Source: Hymenobacter sp. DG25B
Lineage (GTDB): Bacteria > Bacteroidota > Bacteroidia > Cytophagales > Hymenobacteraceae
Reading direction: 5' to 3'
DNA: 64,000 nt
Assembly: GCF_000801315.1 (NCBI RefSeq)
Contig: NZ_CP010054.1
Coordinates: 2,914,001-2,978,000 of the forward strand
Part shown: positions 8,334 to 17,195 of the stretch, piece after piece
Layout: the number at the start of each line of letters is the position of its first letter
Numbering within the stretch: the first letter of the stretch is position 1
Translations under genes and position numbers: made by a program
The notes under the pieces: generated by a model
Told to the model about the DNA's origin: nothing
Databases searched by the model: none
What the model saw: the letters and a program-made list of their open reading frames with translations, nothing else

Positions 8334-10166
8334 ATGAGCCCTATCTACTCCCTGCAATGGGCCATTCCGGCGCATCCTGAATTTGACTTCTATACGCTAT
8401 TTTATGTCCTGGCTTTTGGGCTGAATCTGGGGTTATTGGTTTGGGAAGGGCGGCGGCGCGGCTATCCGCAACGCGCCTGGCTGGTGTTGCTGGCCTGCAC
8501 CACCCTCATGTTTATTCTGGGTACCAAGCTACTGGCCTTTTCCGGACCGGAGTGGCGGGCCCTGCTGCATACCGGGCACTGGCCCGACTCGGAGGCGCGC
8601 ACCGTGTTGGGCGGCGCCATGGCCGGCACGCTCACCCTCCTGCTTTTGCGCCGCCCGTTTGGGTTCAGCTGGCACGTGTTTGATGCCTTTACGCTGCCCA
8701 TGTGCGCGGCGCTTATGGTGCAATGTGTGGGCTGCACGCTCACGGGCTGCTGCTTTGGCGAACTGACGCACGGCAGCTGGGGCCTCACCTACCCGCCCGA
8801 TACCCTGCCGTATCTGTGGCAGGTTTCCCGGGGGTTGATTCCTGCCGGGGCCGCCCATTCGTTGCCCGTGCACCCTACGCAATTATATTCTCTGGTACTT
8901 TGCGGTGTGGTGGGGGTAGTTTTGATTGTTACCCGGCACCGGCCCTGGCCTGGCGGCAGCCGCCGCCTGCTGCACCTGGGCCTGCTGCTGGCAGGCCGCC
9001 TGCTTATCGAGTTCTGGCGCAACCCAGCCGGCGAGCAGGTGGGAGCTGCTATTCAGACGCACGGTGGCCTGGCCCTCAAACAGGTACAATGGGTGCTACT
9101 GCTGCTTGCCCCGCTGCTGCTGGGCATTTGGGCGCTGCTGATTCGCAGGGCGGCCCAGCCCGAGCGGGTGCCTGTTAATCATTCCGTGCGCAACCTGCTG
9201 GCTGTGGCCGGCCTGCTGCTTCTCACCGCCTGGCTGGGCCAGTGGGCGCTTACTCTGCCCGAGATATTGGTAGTAAAGGCATTGCTGCTGGCCGTGCTGG
9301 CAATGGAAGGCAGCGCCCTGCTGCTGGGTGCCTCTGGGACCCTACGCCCCTACCGCGTAGCCTGGCCGCTGGGTCTGGCGGGCTCCGTATTTCTCCTTAC
9401 CAGTCAGATTCCCATTGACTCAGCCCACACCGCTCCCAATAAGTACTACACTTTGTCGGCGGCCTGGAGCCATGGTACCTTTCAGCGGCAGCAGAATATC
9501 AATGGTGGCTGCGGGGGCAGTAGCCCACTATTGCCGTACCAGCATCAGTATACCACCGCCACCCTGGACGCATCCCATACCAGTCTGCCCGTCCTCAATG
9601 CGGCGGGCAAGATGCAAAAGGAAGAAACCACCTGGGGGCTGCGCCTGCACGCCGGCGCCGACCAGCAAACTCAGCTCTACACCGATTCGCTCTATGCCCC
9701 TTACACCGGCAAAAAGCGCACTTTTCTCTTCGCCGTTAATCCTTACTGGCAAGGCGACCGGCGCTATTACGGTTTGGGAGTCGGAATGCTTCTCGGCAAC
9801 CTGGGCTACCATAAGATTAATTCCGGCGATGAGTTCAGTGTATTGGATGTGCAGTTTTCCGCTCGTGTGGGTTCGCGCCAGTCTGTATTTGCGCAGGCCG
9901 ATTATAATTACCTGGGCTATGGCATGGCAAACCCACAGCACCGGATAGGGCTGGGCACCGGCTTTGGCGGCACGCGCTGGCGCCTGCTGGCCGGGGGTGC
10001 CCGGTCCAAGGATTACGATATGATGCCGGGCGCTACCCGCTGGTCGGGATTTGCGGAGGCGCGGGGGCAAGTGGATCTGCACTGGAGCGCGGGGGCCTTT
10101 ACGTTGTTTGGCAACCGGCAGCAGCGGCAGGTGGGCATTCAGCTTAGCCGCCGCTTTGGGCAATAA
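8334..10166 (+). CDS. Lgt-like membrane protein fused to a beta-rich C-terminal domain
   Basis: 610 residues in one open frame. Residues 1-275 resemble prolipoprotein diacylglyceryl transferase: several membrane helices, a GCTLTGCCFGE loop in place of the Lgt GRLGNFINGE signature, HPTQLY, and RLLIEFWR near the end. By eye, the positions of two Lgt residues known to be important (His of HGG, Arg of GRLG) appear as Leu and Cys. Residues 275-365 add about three more helices. Residues 370-610 lack helices and show alternating, aromatic-rich strands (RRYYGLGVGMLLG, FAQADYNYLGYG, ending RRFGQ) like an outer-membrane barrel. Function is unknown; it is probably not a canonical Lgt. It ends 3 bases from the convergent DUF2905 stop. 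Confidence 0.72.
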   Translation: MSPIYSLQWAIPAHPEFDFYTLFYVLAFGLNLGLLVWEGRRRGYPQRAWLVLLACTTLMFILGTKLLAFSGPEWRALLHTGHWPDSEARTVLGGAMAGTLTLLLLRRPFGFSWHVFDAFTLPMCAALMVQCVGCTLTGCCFGELTHGSWGLTYPPDTLPYLWQVSRGLIPAGAAHSLPVHPTQLYSLVLCGVVGVVLIVTRHRPWPGGSRRLLHLGLLLAGRLLIEFWRNPAGEQVGAAIQTHGGLALKQVQWVLLLLAPLLLGIWALLIRRAAQPERVPVNHSVRNLLAVAGLLLLTAWLGQWALTLPEILVVKALLLAVLAMEGSALLLGASGTLRPYRVAWPLGLAGSVFLLTSQIPIDSAHTAPNKYYTLSAAWSHGTFQRQQNINGGCGGSSPLLPYQHQYTTATLDASHTSLPVLNAAGKMQKEETTWGLRLHAGADQQTQLYTDSLYAPYTGKKRTFLFAVNPYWQGDRRYYGLGVGMLLGNLGYHKINSGDEFSVLDVQFSARVGSRQSVFAQADYNYLGYGMANPQHRIGLGTGFGGTRWRLLAGGARSKDYDMMPGATRWSGFAEARGQVDLHWSAGAFTLFGNRQQRQVGIQLSRRFGQ

Positions 10167-10169
10167 CGG

Positions 10170-10400
10170 CTAGCTGCCCAGCCGGCGCACCAGCCACATA
10201 ATCAGGCTGATCAATAAGCTCACCAGCAGCATAGAAGCCAGCGGCATATAGAACCGGAAGCCCGGCCGCTCCACCCGAATATCACCGGGCAGGCGCCCAA
10301 ACCAGTTCAGCGCACTACCACCGCCCAGCCAGATAAAAGCACCCAGCAGCGCCAGGCCCAGACCAAGCATCACGAAGAGCTTACCGATTTGAGGAGACAT
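10170..10400 (-). CDS. DUF2905 family small membrane protein
   Basis: 76 residues from ATG 10400 (MSPQIGKLFVML); the longer frame to 10457 adds a Cys-rich leader unlike the family. Two hydrophobic helices flank the conserved loop LNWFGRLPGDIRVERPGFRFYMP, diagnostic of DUF2905. Function is unknown. It stands alone, convergent with the Lgt-like gene. Confidence 0.85.
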   Translation of the reverse strand: MSPQIGKLFVMLGLGLALLGAFIWLGGGSALNWFGRLPGDIRVERPGFRFYMPLASMLLVSLLISLIMWLVRRLGS

Positions 10401-10493
10401 AGATGGTGAAAAGCAGATGCACCCGCTTCGTACGCAGGGCGCGCCAAACGGGTGCATCTACTGAAGGCTATTGGGCCGTTGCCTAGCGGCTGA

Positions 10494-11603
10494 CTACTCA
10501 GGTTTGGCGTAGAAAGCCTCTAACGAGCGGGTGTACAGGCAGTAGTTAATAGGATTGTTCACTTGAAAAATGGTGGGCTCTTTGGCGCCGGCGGGCACCA
10601 GCATGAGGCTGCCCTTGCCGTTTATCTTGGTGCGCTCTAGCCCCTGCCCTTCGCGGTTGTCAAACTTCACATCCAGATAGTACAGGTAGGGCGCAATCCA
10701 GTTTACGTAGCCCCTTTTGCTGACACCCGACAGGCTCCTGATTTCCAGGTCTTTATAATTACGGGCAATGGCCTGTTGAAACTCCACCGCATTCAGCGGC
10801 TTACCGCGCAGCACGGGCATCACATCCCACTGCCCATCCAGTAGCACCCATTTTTGCTGGTCGGGCAGCCAGGTTTCCAGCAGCACGTGGCCGGCCCCAC
10901 TTTCGGTGGTTTCTACGTCCTTGGTTTTCAGGGCCAGCACCCGCGACTTCAGCCCGTAGGCATTCAGGCAGGAGGTGGCTACAATGCCGTACTCCACGCA
11001 GCGGAACTGCTTGCCCAGCTTCACTTCTTCCAGAATGGTAAGCGCATCGTTTTTAGTGGGCTGGTTGCTGCCGTTGTGGTCCCATTGCTGATGCACCCAG
11101 TGCAGCAGGCGCAGCGCCCGCTCGGTGTCGTTTTGGGCGCCCTGCACCACGGCATCCAGGTTGTACTGTTGGCGCAGCTGGGTGAGGAAGGTATTATTCT
11201 GGCCGGCTTCATACCGAATTGTGAGTGGCGCGGCCGGGCGCGCTTTGTCAAAGCGCAGCGGCTCCACGGCAAAGCCGGTGGCGCGCAGCTCCGTCAGTGC
11301 GTAGCGGCCATCATCGAGCAGAACGTAAAAGCGTTGGGTAGTGCCGGGCTTCAGCGTATAGCGAATAGAGTCCTGGTCGGTGCGGAATACCACGGATTCT
11401 TTGGCTGCGTGCAGGGTCAGCGGTAGCACGTCAGGGCTGGTTTCGGGGGCTATGCGCCATTCGCCTTTCACCCAATCCTGGCCCAGGCGGTAGTCGGCCT
11501 GCGGCTGGTGCGCTTTGATGACGGGCAGCCCCTGATAGGTGGCAGATTGCGCAACGGCAGTGCCACTAGCTAGCAGCAGGCCATACAGCAAAAGAGGTTT
11601 CAT
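10494..11603 (-). CDS. Secreted transglutaminase-like superfamily protein
   Basis: 369 residues from ATG 11603. MKPLLLYGLLLASGTAVAQS is a clear Sec signal peptide, so the start upstream at 11711 is rejected. The transglutaminase-like core lies at about residues 170-290: the catalytic Cys in QFRCVEYG, the His in GAGHVLLETW and the Asp in WVLLDGQWD form the expected triad. Such domains act as peptidases or peptide-bond-forming enzymes in the periplasm or at the surface. The C-terminal part has no recognisable domain. No operon partner is evident. Confidence 0.8.
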   Translation of the reverse strand: MKPLLLYGLLLASGTAVAQSATYQGLPVIKAHQPQADYRLGQDWVKGEWRIAPETSPDVLPLTLHAAKESVVFRTDQDSIRYTLKPGTTQRFYVLLDDGRYALTELRATGFAVEPLRFDKARPAAPLTIRYEAGQNNTFLTQLRQQYNLDAVVQGAQNDTERALRLLHWVHQQWDHNGSNQPTKNDALTILEEVKLGKQFRCVEYGIVATSCLNAYGLKSRVLALKTKDVETTESGAGHVLLETWLPDQQKWVLLDGQWDVMPVLRGKPLNAVEFQQAIARNYKDLEIRSLSGVSKRGYVNWIAPYLYYLDVKFDNREGQGLERTKINGKGSLMLVPAGAKEPTIFQVNNPINYCLYTRSLEAFYAKPE

Positions 11604-11723
11604 GCGGATTATGAAATATAGGTTTAGCCGCATAGAGGACCTTAATTCGAAAATCGTTGCCTCGGGGGTCAGGATTTCTTTGGCCTTGTAGCCTGGAGCC
11701 GGGCAAAACAATTTGCCTCAGGC

Positions 11724-11996
11724 TTAGCCAAGCAAGGCGAAAAACACCACGGTTACCGCCACCACTATCAGCACATACGCCCCCAGCGCCCACCATTCGG
11801 CCCGCTGCCGGAAATCATACGGGAAGCGCTGCCCGATGCGCTGCTGCACCCATACGGACGCCATGAAGCCGATAAAAACTATAGCCAGCGCCACCTGGGT
11901 GGGCAGCAGCTGCCGGAACATCAGCAGCAAAGCCAGCAGCGGCAACAATCCCACGAGGTAGCCCAGCAGTCGGGCAGTAAATAAGTTGGTTAGCAT
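11724..11996 (-). CDS. Small membrane protein, unknown
   Basis: 90 residues from ATG 11996 (MLTNLFTARLLGYLVGLLPLL); a longer frame to 12032 would overlap topB by 26 bases and is less likely. Three hydrophobic segments are separated by the charged loop QQRIGQRFPYDFRQRAEWW. No family recognised. It starts 10 bases downstream of the topB stop, so it may be cotranscribed with topB. Confidence 0.6.
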   Translation of the reverse strand: MLTNLFTARLLGYLVGLLPLLALLLMFRQLLPTQVALAIVFIGFMASVWVQQRIGQRFPYDFRQRAEWWALGAYVLIVVAVTVVFFALLG

Positions 11997-12006
11997 AACG
12001 CGGTGG

Positions 12007-14553
12007 TTAGTTTTTCTCGAATACGGGCTCAATCCGGCCTTCGGCTCCTATCTGCAAGGCAGCCTCGTAGCGGTTGCCGGTTTTGGCGGAAACGAAACCC
12101 CGGATAACACCGGTTTTGCCCTTGCGCAGCAGCTGGTTCATCTGCGTATCGCTCAGGGTTTTACCGCCCCACTCAAACGGCACCCGGAACTGGCAGTCCT
12201 CGCGGAAGCGCGAGCAGCCCCAGGCCGCTTTGCCCTTCAGCATAGTGCCCAGGCGGCACACGGGGCACGGAATCTGGCCGGGGTCGGTGGCGGTGGTGGG
12301 CTTGTTTTCGGCGGCGCGGGCCAGCTCCAGGGTGCGCTGGGGCGTGAGGCGGATGGCAGCGTCGAACTTGTTGCCAGCCTCATCCAGGAAGCCTTTCATC
12401 ACCTGCGTGCGGCCTTTTTTGAGCAGGTCACCTACCTGCTTATCGGTAATCTTCTTGCCTTCGAACTCGGTGGGCAGGCGGAACAGGCAGTTTTCCCGGA
12501 AGCGAGAGCAGCCAAATGCCGTTTTGCCGCGCAGTACGTGGCCGCTGCCGCAGGCCGGGCACGCCCCCAGCGCGCCGGGAATAGCCGGCGTGGCGGCGGC
12601 TTTCGGCGGATTAGCCTTGGCGGCGGCTCCGGCCTTCTGTCCCGTTAAATCGGCCAGCTCCGTCTTATGGATGCTGATGCCGCGGCCCGAGCCATCCTGC
12701 TTTACTTCCAGCACCATTTCCCGCACCAGCCCTTTCAGCTCATCCAGAAACTGCCCGGCGTCCAGCTGGCCGCCCTCAATCTGGCGCAGCTTCCGCTCCC
12801 ACTGTCCCGTCAGCTCCGCCGATTTCAGGGTGGGGTTGCGGATGAGGCCAATGAGCTCTACGCCGGTAGCGGTGGGTACAATGCGCTTTTTCTCCCGTAC
12901 AATGTAGCCGCGCTTAAACAGCGTTTCGATGATGGCGGCGCGGGTACTGGGCCGCCCAATACCGTTTTCCTTCATAGCCTGGCGCAGCTCTTCGTCGTCT
13001 ACGTTACGGCCGGCGGTTTCCATGCCGCGCAGCAGCATAGCTTCGGTGTACTCGCGCGGGGGCTGGGTTACTTTCTGATCCAGGCGGGGCTTGTGCGGGC
13101 CGCTTTCGCCTTTTTCGAAGGCGGGCAGCACGGTATTCACCACATCATCGTCGCCCTCGGTGGCGGCTTTGGGCGTGGACGGCGCCTGCTGCTCCTCCGG
13201 GTTGCCATATACCACGCGCCAGCCCGGGTTCAGAATCTGGCGGCCCCGCACCCGAAACAGATACCCGGCTGCTTCGGCCAGCACCGTAGTGTTGGACACT
13301 TCGCAATCGGGGTAAAAAGCCGCCAGAAAGCGCCGCACAATGATATCGTACACGCTTTGCTCGAAGCTGCCTAAACCGCCCGCACTGGCGCCGGTGGGAA
13401 TAATGGCGTGGTGGTCGGTTACTTTATTATTGTTGAAGACCTTGGTGCTCTTCTTGATTTTGTTGGCCAGCAGCGGCTGCGTGAGGCTACGGTAGGCGCC
13501 CAGCCCCTGCAGAATACCGGGTATTTTGGCATACTGATCATCGGGCAGGAAGGTGGTGTCTACGCGCGGGTAGCTGACCACTTTCTTCTCGTAGAGGCTC
13601 TGCACGGTTTTAAGCGTGTCTTCGGCTGAGAGGCCCAGCTGGTTGTTGCACTGCACCTGCAGGGAAGTCAGGTCGAAGAGGGAAGGCGGCGTTTCCAGCG
13701 CTTTCTTGATTTCGACACCCGTTACGGTAAGCGGCACATCCTTTACGGCGGCCATGGCCACATCGGCCTCTTCCTGACTTACGAAGTAGCCGCGGGCCTT
13801 CAGGCGCGCTTTTTCATCGGGCTCATCGTCCTCGGCCTTGCCTTTTTTAACGGGCGCTACGTGGCTGAACAGGGTGCCCCGGTACTCGGTGCGCAGCACC
13901 CAATACGGCTCCGGCTTGAAGTTGCGGATTTCGTGGTAGCGGTCTACCAGCAGGGCCAGCGTAGGGGTTTGCACGCGCCCAATGCTAAGCACCTGGCGCT
14001 GGCCGGGAGCATATTTCAGCGTAAACAGGCGCGTGGCGTTCAGGCCCAGCAGCCAGTCGCCGGCGGCACGGCTTTTACCGGCCTGGTACAGGTTGTCGAA
14101 CTCCGAGCCCTCGCGCAGGTTGGCAAAGCCCTGGCGAATAGCCTCTTCCGTTAAAGATGAAATCCAGAGGCGCTTGAAGGGCTTGCGGTATTTGGCTTCC
14201 ATCAGCACCCAGCGCTGAATTACCTCCCCTTCCTGGCCGGCATCGCCGCAGTTAATGACTTCCTCGGCAGAAGCCAGCAGGTTTTTGATGACGTTGAACT
14301 GCCGCACCACCCCGTCGTCGCGGCGCATGAGCTTGATGCCGAACGACTCGGGCAGCATGGGCAAATCATGAATGCTCCAACGCTTCCACTCGGGGCGGTA
14401 ATCCTCAGGCTCGCGCAGCTGGCAAAAGTGCCCGAACGTCCAGGTTACCTGGTAGCCATTGCCCTCAAAATAGCCATCCATTTTGCGGCTGGCACCCAAC
14501 ACATGGGCAATTTCGCGGGCTACGCTGGGTTTTTCGGCAATACAAACTTTCAC
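12007..14553 (-). CDS. topB: DNA topoisomerase III (type IA)
   Basis: 848 residues. The N-terminal Toprim domain begins MKVCIAEKPSVAREIAHVLG, and the cleavage domain contains VVSYPRVDTTFLPDD, whose tyrosine is the DNA-attacking residue. The type IA core runs to about residue 620. The C-terminus carries two copies of a CPxC...CSRFRENC-type zinc-ribbon-like topoisomerase repeat (about 680-740 and 785-845), each followed by a helical QLLRKGKTGVIRGF segment that binds DNA. It relaxes negative supercoils and decatenates DNA. An in-frame start at 14553 matches the conserved N-terminus. Confidence 0.93.
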   Translation of the reverse strand: MKVCIAEKPSVAREIAHVLGASRKMDGYFEGNGYQVTWTFGHFCQLREPEDYRPEWKRWSIHDLPMLPESFGIKLMRRDDGVVRQFNVIKNLLASAEEVINCGDAGQEGEVIQRWVLMEAKYRKPFKRLWISSLTEEAIRQGFANLREGSEFDNLYQAGKSRAAGDWLLGLNATRLFTLKYAPGQRQVLSIGRVQTPTLALLVDRYHEIRNFKPEPYWVLRTEYRGTLFSHVAPVKKGKAEDDEPDEKARLKARGYFVSQEEADVAMAAVKDVPLTVTGVEIKKALETPPSLFDLTSLQVQCNNQLGLSAEDTLKTVQSLYEKKVVSYPRVDTTFLPDDQYAKIPGILQGLGAYRSLTQPLLANKIKKSTKVFNNNKVTDHHAIIPTGASAGGLGSFEQSVYDIIVRRFLAAFYPDCEVSNTTVLAEAAGYLFRVRGRQILNPGWRVVYGNPEEQQAPSTPKAATEGDDDVVNTVLPAFEKGESGPHKPRLDQKVTQPPREYTEAMLLRGMETAGRNVDDEELRQAMKENGIGRPSTRAAIIETLFKRGYIVREKKRIVPTATGVELIGLIRNPTLKSAELTGQWERKLRQIEGGQLDAGQFLDELKGLVREMVLEVKQDGSGRGISIHKTELADLTGQKAGAAAKANPPKAAATPAIPGALGACPACGSGHVLRGKTAFGCSRFRENCLFRLPTEFEGKKITDKQVGDLLKKGRTQVMKGFLDEAGNKFDAAIRLTPQRTLELARAAENKPTTATDPGQIPCPVCRLGTMLKGKAAWGCSRFREDCQFRVPFEWGGKTLSDTQMNQLLRKGKTGVIRGFVSAKTGNRYEAALQIGAEGRIEPVFEKN

Positions 14554-14686
14554 TATTCGCTGATTCTCACGGATGATGACGCTGAGCCCGCACAGACAAG
14601 CTCAGTGGGGAATCAACAAAGATAACCGGATAAAAAGTCCGTTTAAAGCTGCTACCGCAACATCGGAAAAACACGGGCAGCAGGTC

Positions 14687-14719
14687 ACAAAAAAGCGGCT
14701 CGCCAAGGCGAGCCGCTTT
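14687..14719 (-). terminator. Intrinsic terminator of the DUF1573 gene
   Basis: Perfect 13-bp stem 14692-14704/14707-14719 with a 2-base loop. Read on the minus strand the stem is followed by six T's. It lies about 100 bases past the DUF1573 stop with a palindromic element between them. Confidence 0.8.
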
Positions 14720-14738
14720 GTATAAGGAATCCTTTTCT

Positions 14739-14801
14739 GAGCGCAGCGCGGAATCTGAGTTTCTCTTATGTAAGAATTACCCCAGATTCCGCGCTGCGCT
14801 C
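14739..14801. repeat. Short palindromic intergenic element, GAGCGCAGCG type
   Basis: 19-base perfect arms 14739-14757 and 14783-14801 enclose a 25-base loop. The right arm is followed by GGAATGACA, the outer motif shared with the elements at 901, 2271 and 63471. It lies between the DUF1573 stop and its terminator. Confidence 0.75.
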
Positions 14802-14815
14802 GGAATGACAGGTTT

Positions 14816-15355
14816 TTAGGATTTCTTCTTGTGCTTGGCTTTGATTTTAGCGTCGCCGAGCTTGGTCTTTTGCTTGGCGTCCACGTCAGCAGAGGTAGAT
14901 ACATCCGTTTTGGCGGGCGCGGCCGAGGCCTGCGTCATGCTGGCGGCATCTTTTACCTCGCCTACCAGGGCCACCATAGTGTTGCCGGCCGAGGAGTTGG
15001 ATTCAATGGTCAGCACTTTGTTCTGCATGCCCATTTTGCCCATGCTGTTGAACTTGGCCGTGATAGTGCCGGACTTGCCGGGCATGATGGGCTCCCGCGT
15101 CCAGTCCGGGGTGGTGCAGCCGCAGCTTACGCCAATGTTGGAGATAATGAGCGGGGCGGTGCCCGTGTTCTTGAACTTGAAGGTATGGTCTACGATGTCG
15201 CCTTGTTTGATAACGCCGAAATCGTACTTCATTTCCTCAAACTGAATCAGCGGGCCGGCCACTTTTTCCTGAGCGGGCGCCGTTGCGGCAGTCTGCGCGT
15301 GGGCCGCAAAACCGCCCAGCGTGAGCGACAAGGCCAGAACAAGTACTTTTTTCAT
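14816..15355 (-). CDS. DUF1573 exported protein
   Basis: 179 residues with signal peptide MKKVLVLALSLTLGGFAAHA. The DUF1573 domain (about residues 38-140) shows YDFGVIKQGD, HTFKFKNTGTAPLIISNI, SCGCTTPDW and a strand-rich Ig-like (ASH-type) fold. Function is unknown; it is widespread in Bacteroidota as a periplasmic or outer-membrane-associated protein. The C-terminal 35 residues are Ala/Lys-rich and end KAKHKKKS. The promoter at 15387-15416 is well formed. Confidence 0.85.
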   Translation of the reverse strand: MKKVLVLALSLTLGGFAAHAQTAATAPAQEKVAGPLIQFEEMKYDFGVIKQGDIVDHTFKFKNTGTAPLIISNIGVSCGCTTPDWTREPIMPGKSGTITAKFNSMGKMGMQNKVLTIESNSSAGNTMVALVGEVKDAASMTQASAAPAKTDVSTSADVDAKQKTKLGDAKIKAKHKKKS

Positions 15356-15386
15356 GACTGGGGATAGTTTGTGAAGTTGAATTAAT

Positions 15387-15416
15387 CAAAAATACGGGTT
15401 TTGCCGGGCAGGCCAA
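15387..15416 (-). promoter_or_regulatory. Bacteroidota promoter of the DUF1573 gene
   Basis: On the minus strand, TTGG at 15416-15413 is followed after 18 bases by TATTTTTG (15394-15387), matching the TTG/TAnnTTTG consensus. Transcription would start near 15380, leaving a leader of about 25 nt before ATG 15355. Confidence 0.65.
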
Positions 15417-15545
15417 TTATCCTGCCAGTTTTCCGGGTATTTATTATGACTTATAAGTTACTGGTTTGTACGCAGCAATGCATAATTGGCCGGGAAAGAA
15501 TTAACAGGCATCCACTACTGACATGCTCCCACAGGTAGCAGCTGC

Positions 15546-17033
15546 TTACTCCGCCAGCATTTTAGGGTTGAAATTCAGCAGAAACAGCTGCTCTGAGGAC
15601 CGGGTGACGGCGGTATACAGCCAGCGGGCAAACTCAGAATTCACCATATCTTCCTTCAGGTAGCCGTGGTCTACGAAAACGGCCTGCCACTGGCCGCCCT
15701 GCGCCTTGTGGCAGGTAAGCGCATAAGCAAACTTCACCTGCAGGGCATTCAGGAAGGGGTCTTTACGCAGACCAGCGGCCCGGTCCTTTTTCTTTTCCAG
15801 GTGGGCGTAGTCGGCATTGATGGCCTGGTAGAGGGCGTTGCTGCGGTCGGCGGGCAGGGCCGGGCTTTCCGTGTGCAGGGTATCCAGCAGCAGCTTTACT
15901 TCAATATCGGGCTCGTCCGGGTAGTCTACCAGCCGCACGCGGGCATCGGCAAACCGGAAGCCGAATTCCTCGGTGCGCCGGATGATTTTGACCACCTGCA
16001 CAAAGTCGCCGTTGGCCAGAAAGCCAATTTCCGAGTCCTTGGGCAGCCAGAAATAGTTGTTGCGCACCACCATCAGGTAGTCGCCGGATTCGATTTCATC
16101 TTCCGCATCAAACAGAATACGGCGGATAAACTGGTTGTACTGGTTGGCGTTCTTGTTGGAACGACAGATGATGGTGGTGTTTTCGTGCCCGTAGTTTTTG
16201 TAGGCCCAGCGCAGGCCATCCTCCAGCTTGTCGCCGTTCATCTTAAAGATATCGGGGTAGCCTTTGGTGTGGAACTGAATGTTGGGATGCTCCTCCCGTA
16301 GCTCTTCCCGCAACGTGGTGGCGTTCATCAGAATACCCGAGGCCTCGGCCTGGCGCATCACCTGGCGCAGCTCCACGGAGCTGACGGTAGCCCGGAAGCG
16401 GTGCGCCAGCAACTCAGGGTCCAAGGCCGGGGACAGCAGCTGGCCCACGGGCGGCAGCTGGGCCGTATCGCCAATAAGCAGCAGGCGGTTGGTGGGCTTT
16501 TCGAACACGTAGCCCATCAAATCATCCAGCAGACCGTTTTCGCCGAAGGCTTTTTCGTCTGATATCATGGAGGCTTCGTCCACGATGTAGAGCATATCGG
16601 CGGTGCGGTTGGGCTGGCGCTGGAAGGAAAGCCGCTCCGAAGGCGTGCCGCTGGTTTGGCGGTATATTTTCTTGTGAATGGTGCTGGCTGCCACGCCGGA
16701 ATAAGTGCCCATTACCTTGGCCGCCCGGCCGGTAGGCGCCATAAGGGTATACTTGCGCTGGCGGCTGTAGAGCCACTGCACCAGGGCGCTTACCACGGTG
16801 GTTTTGCCGGTGCCGGCGTAGCCGCGAAGCACAAACACCTTGCGGCCCGGCAGCTCATCGCGCAGAAACTCATCCAGCTGAAAAAACAGCGTGGCCTGGT
16901 CCTGCGTGGGCTCATAGGGGAAAAAGTCGCGGACGGAGGGGTTCTTACGGAGAGCATAGCAGGGAAATCTATGCAACAAAGTTACGCCGGATTCAGGTCC
17001 TGCGCTTGCAAAGGATATTGCGCAGGAAACCAT
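15546..17033 (-). CDS. RecD-like / UvrD-C2 superfamily 1 DNA helicase
   Basis: Up to 495 residues. It shows a Walker A GYAGTGKTT, the Q-motif-like EPTQDQ before it, Walker B IVDEASMIS, GDTAQLPPVG, and a C-terminal UvrD_C_2 segment FAYALTCHKAQGGQW, as in RecD-type 5'-3' helicases of Bacteroidota. It lacks the N-terminal domains of full RecD2. The true start is uncertain: homology begins around SVRDFFPYEPTQDQ, the first ATG is at 17033, and in-frame TTG codons exist at 16979 and 16976. A TAACTTTG box at 16984-16977 suggests that transcription may begin inside the annotated frame. It acts in DNA repair or recombination by inference. Confidence 0.83.
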   Translation of the reverse strand: MVSCAISFASAGPESGVTLLHRFPCYALRKNPSVRDFFPYEPTQDQATLFFQLDEFLRDELPGRKVFVLRGYAGTGKTTVVSALVQWLYSRQRKYTLMAPTGRAAKVMGTYSGVAASTIHKKIYRQTSGTPSERLSFQRQPNRTADMLYIVDEASMISDEKAFGENGLLDDLMGYVFEKPTNRLLLIGDTAQLPPVGQLLSPALDPELLAHRFRATVSSVELRQVMRQAEASGILMNATTLREELREEHPNIQFHTKGYPDIFKMNGDKLEDGLRWAYKNYGHENTTIICRSNKNANQYNQFIRRILFDAEDEIESGDYLMVVRNNYFWLPKDSEIGFLANGDFVQVVKIIRRTEEFGFRFADARVRLVDYPDEPDIEVKLLLDTLHTESPALPADRSNALYQAINADYAHLEKKKDRAAGLRKDPFLNALQVKFAYALTCHKAQGGQWQAVFVDHGYLKEDMVNSEFARWLYTAVTRSSEQLFLLNFNPKMLAE

Positions 17034-17141
17034 GCGGCTGGTTTTCTTACCTGATCAGCCTGCCTGACCCCAAGGAAAACCGCTGCTGCCTAGCGCCAAG
17101 GCAACAGGGGCAAGAGGTGAAAACGCAGCAGCAGGAAAAGT

Positions 17142-17174
17142 AAAAAGGCCCGCTGAATCTCAGCGGGCCTTTTT
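17142..17174 (-). terminator. Intrinsic terminator after the M36 peptidase gene
   Basis: Perfect 15-bp stem (17142-17156/17160-17174) with a 3-base loop, including AAAAA/TTTTT ends, so it can act on both strands. It lies 22 bases past the peptidase stop. Confidence 0.85.
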
Positions 17175-17195
17175 ATAAAACAGGTAGAAAGCAGG

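Noticed and set aside
12074..12907. Long plus-strand frames opposite topB
   Set aside because: Antisense to a complete topoisomerase III with intact motifs; no start context or known domain.
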